33,055 nucleotides of DNA from CAZEVY01 sp964515555 (lineage in GTDB: Bacteria; Acidobacteriota; Terriglobia; Bryobacterales; Bryobacteraceae): positions 1 through 33,055 of the forward strand of contig CAZEVY010000056.1 in the NCBI GenBank assembly GCA_964515555.1, in the 5' to 3' direction. The position numbers and the translations under genes are program-made. This document shows positions 25,234 through 32,389 of the stretch, piece by piece. Under the pieces are notes generated by a model. It saw only the letters and a list, made by a program, of their open reading frames with translations, ran no database searches and had not been told where the DNA came from. Position 1 is the first letter of the stretch, and each line of letters begins with the position of its first letter.

Positions 25234-26208
25234 CTACGAGTACTTCCGCGACGCCTCGACGAAGCGCGTGTCCACCAGCGTCTGTGCATCCACGATGCGG
25301 TCGACGAATCCTTTCTTGTGGGCCCAGTCCACATAGCGCTGAATGCTCTTGACGTCGATGGCGCCGTCCTCGGCCATCGTGGCGCGGCACTGTCGGATGA
25401 GCGTCTCATAGTTGAGACTGTTGGATTCCGCGTAGGCGCGGACGAATTTCGGCGTCTTTCCGCCGACGTAATCCTTCACGGCGTGCAGGTAGGCGGCCAG
25501 GAATCGCGCCCCGAGCGCGGGATCGCCGTCGAGCAGCCGCGCGCCGAACAGAATGAATGAGTACTGGAGGTTGGGCGCGATGTGCGACTGCACGCTCACG
25601 CGGTCGATATCGTCCGCCCACCGCGCCGGCAGCACTTCGAGCGACACGCTGTTGGCGGCGGCGTCGATCTGCCCCTGGCCGAGAGCCGGGATCTCCTCGG
25701 CATTGGAGATGTTGACGGCCTTGATGTCCTGCATGGTGAGTCCCGCCGACTCGAGCATCTGGTCGACCCAGAAGGACTGCATCGAGGCGCTCCGGGCAGA
25801 GAGGCCCACGCGCTTGCCTTTCAGCTTGGCGTAGGAGAAACCGCCGGGAAACGACTTCTTGCGGATCAGCAACGCGCCCATATCGCCGCAGTCCGGCTTG
25901 GCCACCTCGCGTCCGGCGGCGACGCGGATCTTCGCCCCGCGCACGATGGCGTTCACCATGGCCGCGCTGATGGTCATGAAGGAGATGTCGACCTTGCCGG
26001 CCGAGAGCGGCGCCAGCGCCACCGACGAGCCCAGTCTTTCCAACTGGACGTCCAGGCCGGCCTTACCGAAGTAGTTATCTTCGTTGGCAAGGTGCAGCGG
26101 CGCCATCGTCAGATATCCGCTGACGGCGACCAGCAGCTTCTCCGGAGGCCGCTTCGCACAACCCGCCATCGCCCCGCCGGCGACGGCCATGAAATCTCTA
26201 CGACGCAA
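25234..26208 (-). CDS. NMT1/TauA-like ABC substrate-binding lipoprotein
   Basis: A 324-residue periplasmic binding protein. From the TTG at 26208 it begins MRRRDFMAVAGGAMAGCAKR: a twin-arginine start and a lipobox-like MAGC with Cys17, so it may be Tat-exported and lipidated. The mature part matches the NMT1/THI5-like/SsuA fold: SGYLTMAPLHLANEDNYFGK, GKVDISFMTISAAMVNAIV, LKGKRVGLSARSASMQSFWV and ALGQGQIDAAANS. The TTG overlaps the ligase stop by 11 nt; the alternative ATG at 26190 would lose the RR motif. It should deliver ligand to the permease encoded next. The ligand is unknown; relatives bind sulfonates, aromatic acids or pyrimidine precursors. Confidence 0.9.
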   Translation of the reverse strand: MRRRDFMAVAGGAMAGCAKRPPEKLLVAVSGYLTMAPLHLANEDNYFGKAGLDVQLERLGSSVALAPLSAGKVDISFMTISAAMVNAIVRGAKIRVAAGREVAKPDCGDMGALLIRKKSFPGGFSYAKLKGKRVGLSARSASMQSFWVDQMLESAGLTMQDIKAVNISNAEEIPALGQGQIDAAANSVSLEVLPARWADDIDRVSVQSHIAPNLQYSFILFGARLLDGDPALGARFLAAYLHAVKDYVGGKTPKFVRAYAESNSLNYETLIRQCRATMAEDGAIDVKSIQRYVDWAHKKGFVDRIVDAQTLVDTRFVEASRKYS

Positions 26209-27793
26209 GCGACACCGCCTTCGAAGCGCCCAGCAGGCGCAGGGAATGGACCTTGCCGGTGCGTGTCGCCACCGGCTCGGCAACGACGACCCGCAGCCCG
26301 TTCGACTGGCGCCACTGCCACTCCGCGGGCAGGCCGCCCTGGCGCCCGCGCAGCTCCTGGAAGAAGTGCTCGTAGACGGCGTCCGGCAGCGCCCGGGAAA
26401 GCCGCGGCGTGACGTAGAGGTCCATCTCCGTCTGATTCATCCCCTCGCGCTCGACGAGCTGGAAATCGCCCGGCTTGCCGCCGAACTTCGCCGGCAGCGC
26501 GACCTCCAGGATCCGCACCACGTCCGTTCCCACCAGCGTCATCCCCTGTCCGGTGAGCTTTCCGTAGCTGAAAATGTCGCGGATTTCGCGGTTCCAGCCC
26601 ATCTTGCTCATCGAGCAGTTGCAGCGCGCCGGCACGATGACGCCGCTATCGTCCATTTCGACGTTGATCATCAGAATGGGCGTGAACGGAAGCAGCGTCG
26701 TGAACAGCAGCGATTCCACTTCGATATCGGAGAGCGGCGCCTGCCGCCGGTAGCTGATGGCGGTGTTGGAGTCCGAGAAATTGTGGACCCGGTTGGCGTC
26801 CGTCATCTGGGCGCACGAGCGTCCCACGACGCCGATCTCGTTGATGTGGTAGTTCGGCATCGGGATGACGCCCGCCTTGTCCATCACCGCGCGCTTGCCC
26901 TCGGTCAGCGCCTCGCCTCCGCAGCTGAACTTGGATCCGCTGATATCCAGGCCGTTGTCGAGAGCCGCCGCCGCCACGCGCGCCATCACGCTGACCATCC
27001 CGCCGGAGGCGCACGGGATCCCCCTGGCCCGCCGCTCGGCGATCCATCGCGCCACGGGCGAATAGTCGCCCGGCTCGAGGAATCGGGGAAACGGCGGCCG
27101 GTATCCCATCGACCGCGCCTGCATCAGCATGCCGTAGGTCGCCAGCCGGAAATGCCAGGCGTCGCGCCAGGTTCCGCCCGCGGGGAACCAGGCGACATCG
27201 ACGCGCCCCTTCCGGGAGCGGCGCAGGACGCTGTTGATCCCGCTGGTGTCCGGCAGAATCCCCTTCAGCTCCGCCCAGGCGCATTTGTTAAGGTCGAACT
27301 CCAGGTCCACCCAATAGTCGTAGTTGCGCCGGTAGAGCCTGGCCTCCAAGCCCTTGGGCGCCCGCACCGGAGCGCCGCTCGATCCGCTGCTCGATCCCCC
27401 CAGCGTGGTCTTTACGAACGGATTGGCGAAGCTCTTCGGCGCCGCCTGCACCTCGACGCCCCGCCGCACGATCGGTTTGCGGCCCTTGAACTCGTCGTGG
27501 GCGACGTAGACGCCCTCGCGGTGCAAATCCGCGAGCGTCCCCTCGATGCCCTTGCGCTGGATGCTCGCGGCGAAGTCGGAGTACTCGCAGCCGGCGGCGC
27601 GGAACAGCAGATGGTACGGATTGGCGGGATTGTCGAAGATCACCCGCTTGACGTTCATCACGAAGTCCACGTCGCGGCGCTCGAATCGCTCGCGGACGGC
27701 GGCGACGGGATCGGCCCCGGGCCTGGACTGCATGAATTCGCGGGAGGTGCGAATCAGCCGGACGTAGTAATCGAGCTTATCGAGTAAAGGCAT
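26198..27793 (-). CDS. ANL-superfamily adenylate-forming enzyme, phenylacetate-CoA-ligase (PaaK/CapK)-like
   Basis: A 531-residue soluble enzyme that appears to belong to the acyl-CoA synthetase superfamily. The phosphate loop is TTLGGSSSGSSGAPVR (129-144). Mid-chain, SCGGEALTEGKRAV fits the family's GE(A/P)L segment, followed by NYHINEIG at the position of the usual YGxTE motif. The C-terminus has RTGK with K514 as candidate catalytic lysine. A CxC cluster (ARCNCSMSKMGW) is an extra feature. The family activates carboxylic acids as acyl-adenylates, usually then CoA esters. Being embedded between ATPase and binding-protein genes, with overlaps of 17 and 11 nt, it probably acts on the imported compound. 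The ATG at 27793 is preferred to the TTG at 27808. Family assignment is by motif only. Confidence 0.72.
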   Translation of the reverse strand: MPLLDKLDYYVRLIRTSREFMQSRPGADPVAAVRERFERRDVDFVMNVKRVIFDNPANPYHLLFRAAGCEYSDFAASIQRKGIEGTLADLHREGVYVAHDEFKGRKPIVRRGVEVQAAPKSFANPFVKTTLGGSSSGSSGAPVRAPKGLEARLYRRNYDYWVDLEFDLNKCAWAELKGILPDTSGINSVLRRSRKGRVDVAWFPAGGTWRDAWHFRLATYGMLMQARSMGYRPPFPRFLEPGDYSPVARWIAERRARGIPCASGGMVSVMARVAAAALDNGLDISGSKFSCGGEALTEGKRAVMDKAGVIPMPNYHINEIGVVGRSCAQMTDANRVHNFSDSNTAISYRRQAPLSDIEVESLLFTTLLPFTPILMINVEMDDSGVIVPARCNCSMSKMGWNREIRDIFSYGKLTGQGMTLVGTDVVRILEVALPAKFGGKPGDFQLVEREGMNQTEMDLYVTPRLSRALPDAVYEHFFQELRGRQGGLPAEWQWRQSNGLRVVVAEPVATRTGKVHSLRLLGASKAVSLAS

Positions 27794-28547
27794 GTTCGGC
27801 CGTGACAAATCCCAACTCGCGATGCATGCGAGACTTCAGCTCCTGGAACTCCGGGTCCAGGATGATCCCCAGCGGCCGCGGCCGCGCCAGGTGCACACGA
27901 TGCTCGGCGATGATTCTCCCCGGCGAGGCGCTCATCACCAGGATGCGGTCGCTCAGCCGGATGGCCTCGTCGAGATCGTGCGTGATGAATACCACCGACT
28001 TCTGGTCGCGCTCCCAGAGCCCGAGCAGCTCCTCCTGCAGAGTCAACCGCGTGAGGGCGTCCAGCGCCGCGAAGGGCTCGTCCATGAGCATCAGCGCCGG
28101 ATCGGCGAGGAAGCACCGGATGACGGCGACGCGCTGCTTCATCCCCAACGAAAGCTGGTGGGGCCAGGCCCGCTCGCGCCCCTGGAACCCGAAGCGGTCG
28201 AGCATCTCGCGGGCGCGGTCCTCGCGCTCGCGCCGGCCGACGCCCTGCATCTCCAGGCCGAAGGCCGCGTTCTCGATGGTGGTCATCCAGGGGAAGAGGC
28301 TGTTCTCCTGGAAAACCGTCAGGATGCGGCGATTGCGGTCGTCGCGCGCGATGCGCTCGATGACCCCGCTGCGCACCGGCAGCAATTCCGCGATGGCGCG
28401 CAGCAGCGTCGTCTTGCCGCAGCCGCTGGGCCCCACGATGGAAACAAATTCGCCGTTCTTTGTTTCCAGAGAAACCCGCTCGATGGCCCTCACCTCGCCC
28501 GCCTGGGAGGGAAAACCAACCTCCACGTCGACGATCCTGAGGCGCAT
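27777..28547 (-). CDS. ABC transporter ATPase, NitT/TauT (SsuB/TauB-like) family
   Basis: A 256-residue nucleotide-binding subunit with Walker A GPSGCGKTT (39-47), Q-loop Q80, signature LSLGMKQR (132-139), Walker B ALMLMDEP (151-158) and H190 in ITHDLDEA. It powers the importer formed with the permease and binding lipoprotein of the same operon. The signature has Leu where LSGGM is usual in SsuB/TauB, a mild deviation. The start is the ATG at 28547, which places the first beta strand correctly and has GGAGG 12 nt upstream; the longer frame from 28583 adds a basic tail without support. It is the first gene of the five-gene unit and overlaps the ligase gene by 17 nt. Confidence 0.94.
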   Translation of the reverse strand: MRLRIVDVEVGFPSQAGEVRAIERVSLETKNGEFVSIVGPSGCGKTTLLRAIAELLPVRSGVIERIARDDRNRRILTVFQENSLFPWMTTIENAAFGLEMQGVGRREREDRAREMLDRFGFQGRERAWPHQLSLGMKQRVAVIRCFLADPALMLMDEPFAALDALTRLTLQEELLGLWERDQKSVVFITHDLDEAIRLSDRILVMSASPGRIIAEHRVHLARPRPLGIILDPEFQELKSRMHRELGFVTAEHAFTR

Positions 28548-28584
28548 AAGAACCCGTTTCCTCCGAGCCGGGATACGCGCCAAC

Positions 28585-28613
28585 CTGAAGGGGGGCGCTT
28601 AGTCGAGTATAAT
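28585..28613 (+). promoter_or_regulatory. Candidate promoter toward the sulfotransferase gene
   Basis: On the plus strand CTGAAG (28585-28590), 17 bp, then a perfect TATAAT (28608-28613). Transcription would begin near 28620, giving a leader of about 80 nt. The -35 matches only three of six consensus positions. Confidence 0.5.
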
Positions 28614-28634
28614 CGTCGATACATCCCGGTGCAA
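28606..28634 (-). promoter_or_regulatory. Candidate promoter of the five-gene transport operon
   Basis: On the minus strand TTGCAC (28634-28629), 17 bp, then TATACT (28611-28606). It overlaps the plus-strand -10, so divergent transcription from the two sides would compete. The leader to the ATPase ATG would be about 50 nt. Confidence 0.5.
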
Positions 28635-28686
28635 GGTTTAGCCGGGACAGGGGCGTACCAGTTACATCTCCCGGCCCCTGCGATGT
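28621..28686 (+). ncRNA. Foldable leader RNA upstream of the sulfotransferase gene (candidate cis-regulatory element)
   Basis: Two adjacent stems can form: TCCCGG/CCGGGA (28624-28629 with 28642-28647) and CAGGGGC/GCCCCTG (28648-28654 with 28674-28680). The segment ACATCCCGG (28621-28629) recurs as ACATCTCCCGG at 28664-28674, so CCGGGA has two possible partners. GATGT (28682-28686) can likewise pair with either ACATC. Mutually exclusive pairings are typical of RNA switches, but no known riboswitch class was recognised, and GC-rich DNA forms such stems by chance. Confidence 0.25.
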
Positions 28687-28699
28687 CCCCCGCTTGGCC

Positions 28700-29428
28700 G
28701 TGACTCCCGAACCCATCCGCTTCGTGATCGCCGGTACGCCGCGCTCCGGGTCCACCTGGCTGACGTCGGCGCTCAACGACCATCCCTCCATCGAGTGTCA
28801 CGGTGAGCTGCTCGACGATCCTTATCTCTTGCGAAATCCCGGATTTGCCGCCGATCCCTGGAAGGGATTACTGGACTTATTCCGGAATCCTCCGATCGGC
28901 AAAACGGCCGTCGGGTTTAAATTGTTCTATTTCCAATGCTGGGACTACTACACCGAGCACCGCGGAGTGCTCGATCGGCTCGCCGCCGACCGCGACCTGA
29001 GCGTCGTATTCCTGACCCGCGGCAATCTCCTGCGTCTGGTGCTCAGTTGGGAGACGGCCCGCACCACCGGGCGGTGGAGACTCGACGCCGATGTCGATCG
29101 CGTTACACCGCCGCGCCTCACGTTGGACCCGGCCGATCTCCTCCAACGGTTCCAGGCGATCGAGGAGGGCGTTGCGCGCCTCGACCGCATGTTCGCCACG
29201 CACCCGCGCCTCACGGTCGCCTACGAGGAGCTGTTCGCCGCACCCGCCGCCTGGCTCAATCGCATCTTCGAGTTGTTGTCCGTCGATCCCCGCCCCGTCT
29301 CCGGCCGCGACCTTCGCATGGAGACCCGCACCCTGCGCGAGGCGATCGCCAACTACGACCAGGTCGCCGCTGCGCTCACGGGCACGCGTTACGAAGATTT
29401 CCTGGCCGATCCCCCGCCTGCGCCATAA
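28700..29428 (+). CDS. Small PAPS-dependent sulfotransferase family protein
   Basis: A 242-residue protein of the sulfotransferase fold, which moves sulfate from PAPS to a hydroxyl or amine acceptor. The 5'-phosphosulfate loop GTPRSGSTWL lies at 12-21, with TPRSGST fully typical. The 3'-phosphate site VVFLTRGNLLRLVLSWETA is at 102-120, including R107 and S116. RLTVAYEELFAAP and NRIFELLSVDP near the C-terminus are also family-like. The chain is short but covers the single domain. Neither the GTG at 28700 nor the TTG at 28694 has a clear ribosome site; GTG is chosen arbitrarily. The acceptor is unknown. It diverges from the transporter operon and is followed 8 nt later by the PQQ-like protein gene. 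Confidence 0.85.
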   Translation: MTPEPIRFVIAGTPRSGSTWLTSALNDHPSIECHGELLDDPYLLRNPGFAADPWKGLLDLFRNPPIGKTAVGFKLFYFQCWDYYTEHRGVLDRLAADRDLSVVFLTRGNLLRLVLSWETARTTGRWRLDADVDRVTPPRLTLDPADLLQRFQAIEEGVARLDRMFATHPRLTVAYEELFAAPAAWLNRIFELLSVDPRPVSGRDLRMETRTLREAIANYDQVAAALTGTRYEDFLADPPPAP

Positions 29429-29436
29429 TCGTATGT

Positions 29437-30777
29437 ATGAAGACGATCGCCGCCCTTGCGGCCGCCCTCACCGCCTTCGCCGCCGACGACGCGCATTGGC
29501 CCTCTTTCCGTGGGCCGGAGGCACGCGGCGCGGTCGCCGGCAAAGCGCCCATGTCCTGGAACGCCGATGCCACCAGCGGCCCGGCGCGCAATATCCGGTG
29601 GAAGACGCCGATTCCCGGACTGGCGCATTCGAGCCCGGTGGTGTGGGGCAATCGCATCTTCGTCACCACGGCGATCAGTTCGGCCGGCGCCGCGCCGCTC
29701 AAGGTCGGACTCTACGGCTCGGGCGACCCCGCCGACGACAACGCCAAACAGAGCTGGTCGATCTACGCGCTCGACAAGCGCACCGGCAAGATCCTCTGGG
29801 AGCGCATCGCGCACGAGGGTCCGCCGAAGACCAAGCGGCACACCAAGGCGACGCACGCCAACTCGACGCCCGCCGTCGACCGCAAGCGGCTGGTCGCGTT
29901 CTTCGGCTCCGAGGGCGTGCATGCCTACAACCTCGACGGCAAACTTCTTTGGAAGAAGGACCTCGGCACGTTCGATCCCGGACCACAGGGCTACGACTTC
30001 CAGTGGGGCACCGCCAGCTCCGTCGTGCTCTTCGAGGACAAGGTGATCCTCCAATGCGATCAGAAGAAAGGCTCGTTCCTGGTCGCGCTCGCCGCCGCCG
30101 ACGGCAAGGAGCTCTGGCGCACCCCGCGCGACGGCGTCTCCAATCACAGCTGGGCGACTCCCGCGGTGGTCCGCGCCGCCGGGCGCACGCAGATTGTCAC
30201 CAACGGCTGGCCCTACATCGCCGGCTACGATCTCGCGACCGGCAAGGAGCTGTGGCGCCTCAAATCCGAAGGCGATATTCCGACGCCGACGCCGATCTTC
30301 GGCTTCGACCTTATCTACGTCACCAACGCGCACGGCGGCGGCGCGCCGCTCTACGCGATCAAGCCCGACGCCACCGGCGACATCTCGCTCGCCGCGCCCT
30401 CGCGCACCAGCGCCGGGGTGGTCTGGAGCGAGGCGCGCAACGGCGCCTACATGCAGACGCCGCTGCTGGCCGGCGATCTTCTCTATAGCTGCTCGGATCG
30501 CGGCGTGCTGAAGGTCTACGACGCGCGCACCGGCAAGCTTCACTACACGCAGCGGCTCGGCGAGGGCACGACCGGGTTCAGTTCGTCGCCGGTGGCGGCC
30601 GACGGCAAAGTCTACTTCGCTAGCGAAGAGGGCGAGGTCTACGTCGTGAAGGCGGGCGCCACTTTCGAGCTGCTCGCGAAGAACCTGCTGGGCGAGATCG
30701 CCATGGCCTCCCCGGCGGTGTCGGAGAACGCGCTGTATTACCGCACGCGCGGCCACCTGGTCGCGATCGGCGAGTGA
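29437..30777 (+). CDS. Secreted PQQ-like (BamB-type) beta-propeller protein
   Basis: A 446-residue exported protein with signal MKTIAALAAALTAFA followed by DDAHWPSFRGPEARG, a typical opening of this family. At least six propeller blades with tryptophan-docking-like motifs are visible: WKTPIPGLAHSSPVVWGNRI, YALDKRTGKILWERI, YNLDGKLLWKKDLG, AADGKELWRTPRDG, YDLATGKELWRL and YDARTGKLHYTQRL. No catalytic dehydrogenase residues or heme motif were noticed, so a structural or binding role is more likely than a quinoprotein enzyme. The ATG at 29437 gives the signal peptide directly. It sits 8 nt after the sulfotransferase gene and 7 nt before purH, so the three may share a transcript without sharing a pathway. 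Confidence 0.85.
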   Translation: MKTIAALAAALTAFAADDAHWPSFRGPEARGAVAGKAPMSWNADATSGPARNIRWKTPIPGLAHSSPVVWGNRIFVTTAISSAGAAPLKVGLYGSGDPADDNAKQSWSIYALDKRTGKILWERIAHEGPPKTKRHTKATHANSTPAVDRKRLVAFFGSEGVHAYNLDGKLLWKKDLGTFDPGPQGYDFQWGTASSVVLFEDKVILQCDQKKGSFLVALAAADGKELWRTPRDGVSNHSWATPAVVRAAGRTQIVTNGWPYIAGYDLATGKELWRLKSEGDIPTPTPIFGFDLIYVTNAHGGGAPLYAIKPDATGDISLAAPSRTSAGVVWSEARNGAYMQTPLLAGDLLYSCSDRGVLKVYDARTGKLHYTQRLGEGTTGFSSSPVAADGKVYFASEEGEVYVVKAGATFELLAKNLLGEIAMASPAVSENALYYRTRGHLVAIGE

Positions 30778-30784
30778 GCGGCGG

Positions 30785-32341
30785 ATGGCGGCAATCCGGC
30801 GCGCGTTAATCAGCCTCACCGACAAGTCCGGCATCGAGGAATTCGCCCTCGGCCTCCAGTCGCTGGGCGTCGAGTTGATCTCGACCGGCGGCACCGCGAA
30901 ACTGCTGCGGGCGGCGGGAGCGCATGTGCGCGACGTCGCCGACGTCACCGGGTTCCCGGAGATGCTCGACGGGCGCGTGAAGACGATTCACCCGCGCATC
31001 GCCGGCGGCATTCTCGCGATGAGGGCGCGCGAGGAGCACATGTCGGCCATCGCGGCGCACGGCATTCCGGCGATCGACATGGTGGTGGTGAATCTGTACG
31101 CGTTCGAGAAGATCGCCACGCGCGCGGAGGCGACCGTCGACGAGCTGATCGAGAACATCGACATCGGCGGCCCCACCATGATTCGCGCCGCGGCGAAGAA
31201 CTACCAGGACGTCGCCGTCGTGGTTTCGCCCGGGGATTATCGGCCGCTGCTCGAAGAGCTGCGCGCCGGTGGCGGGTCGCTGTCGCTCGCGACTCATTGG
31301 CGGCTCGCCAAGCGAGCCTTCTCCCTGACCGCCGCCTACGATCGTGCCATCTCGGCGCGCCTCGCGCGCATCGAGGTCGCCGGCGGCGCCTTCGCCGACC
31401 CGCCCGCCGGAGCGCTCCCGGAGATCCTCGACATCCGCGCGCCGCGCTCGATGGCGCTGCGCTACGGCGAGAATCCGCATCAGTCGGCGGCGCTCTACGG
31501 GGCCGAGGGAGGAATCGCCGGGGCGGAGCAGTTGCAGGGCAAGGAGCTGTCCTACAACAACCTGGTCGATCTCGACGCCGCCTGGGAGCTGATCGGCGAA
31601 TTCGACGAGCCGGCCGCGGCCATCATCAAGCACACCAATCCTTGCGGCTGCGCCGAACAGCCAACGCTCGCCGAAAGCTATCGCAAGGCGGTCGAGGCCG
31701 ACCCGGTGTCCGCCTTCGGCGGCGTCGTGGCCTTCAACCGCACGGTCGACGGCGAGACCGCCGCGGAAGTGACGAAGATTTTCACCGAGGCCATCGCCGC
31801 GCCGGACTACACGCCCGAGGCGCTGGCGATTCTGGCGTCGAAGAAGAACCTGCGCGTGATGCGCGTGGCGCGAGCGGCCGCCGGCGAAGTGGTCGTGAAG
31901 TCGATCGGCGGAGGTTTCCTCGCGCAGACCGCCGATCGTCACCGCCTGGGCCGCGAGGACGCCACCGTCAAGACCGAGCGCGCCCCGACCGATGACGAGT
32001 GGCGCGCACTGCTGTTCGGCTGGAAGGTCGCCAAGCACGTCAAGTCGAACGCCATCGTATACGCGCGCGCGGGCCAGGCGATCGCGGCGGGGGCGGGACA
32101 GATGAGCCGCGTCGATTCCGTGAAGGTCGGCGCGATGAAGGCGGTTCTGCCGCTGGCCGGCACGGTGCTCGCCTCCGACGCGTTCTTCCCGTTCCCGGAC
32201 GGCGTCGAGGAAGCGGCGCGACACGGCGTTACGGCGGTGATTCAGCCGGGCGGATCGGTGAAGGACGCCGAGGTGATCGCGGCCTGCGACCGGCTCGGCC
32301 TGGCGATGGTGTTCACCGGCGTGCGCCACTTCCGGCATTGA
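30785..32341 (+). CDS. purH: Bifunctional AICAR formyltransferase / IMP cyclohydrolase
   Basis: This 518-residue enzyme catalyses the last two steps of IMP synthesis. The N-terminal cyclohydrolase domain (about 1-195) shows SLTDKSGIEEFA, LISTGGTAKLL (31-41), VKTIHPRI with K66 (65-72) and the NIDIGGPTMIRAAAKNY block. The C-terminal formyltransferase domain carries RYGENPHQ (226-233), QGKELSYNNLVDLDAAW and the catalytic KHTNPCG with K282 and H283 (282-288). SNAIVYA, the Q-x-SRVDS motif and QPGGSVKDAEVI complete the family signatures. Length is normal (about 510-530). The ATG at 30785 lies 7 nt after the preceding stop and has only a weak purine tract upstream. Confidence 0.97.
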   Translation: MAAIRRALISLTDKSGIEEFALGLQSLGVELISTGGTAKLLRAAGAHVRDVADVTGFPEMLDGRVKTIHPRIAGGILAMRAREEHMSAIAAHGIPAIDMVVVNLYAFEKIATRAEATVDELIENIDIGGPTMIRAAAKNYQDVAVVVSPGDYRPLLEELRAGGGSLSLATHWRLAKRAFSLTAAYDRAISARLARIEVAGGAFADPPAGALPEILDIRAPRSMALRYGENPHQSAALYGAEGGIAGAEQLQGKELSYNNLVDLDAAWELIGEFDEPAAAIIKHTNPCGCAEQPTLAESYRKAVEADPVSAFGGVVAFNRTVDGETAAEVTKIFTEAIAAPDYTPEALAILASKKNLRVMRVARAAAGEVVVKSIGGGFLAQTADRHRLGREDATVKTERAPTDDEWRALLFGWKVAKHVKSNAIVYARAGQAIAAGAGQMSRVDSVKVGAMKAVLPLAGTVLASDAFFPFPDGVEEAARHGVTAVIQPGGSVKDAEVIAACDRLGLAMVFTGVRHFRH

Positions 32342-32389
32342 CGGGGCCACCCCTGCCTGTTGATAGAATCGAAGCCGGGAAAACCGCGC

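Noticed and set aside
26084..27787. 567-codon plus-strand frame over the ligase gene
   Set aside because: Antisense shadow without motifs; the minus-strand ANL motifs explain the region.
28626..28660. Resemblance to part of a cobalamin riboswitch (CCGGTGCAAG followed by a G/C stem)
   Set aside because: Only a short word matches; the B12 box and the remaining conserved core are absent.
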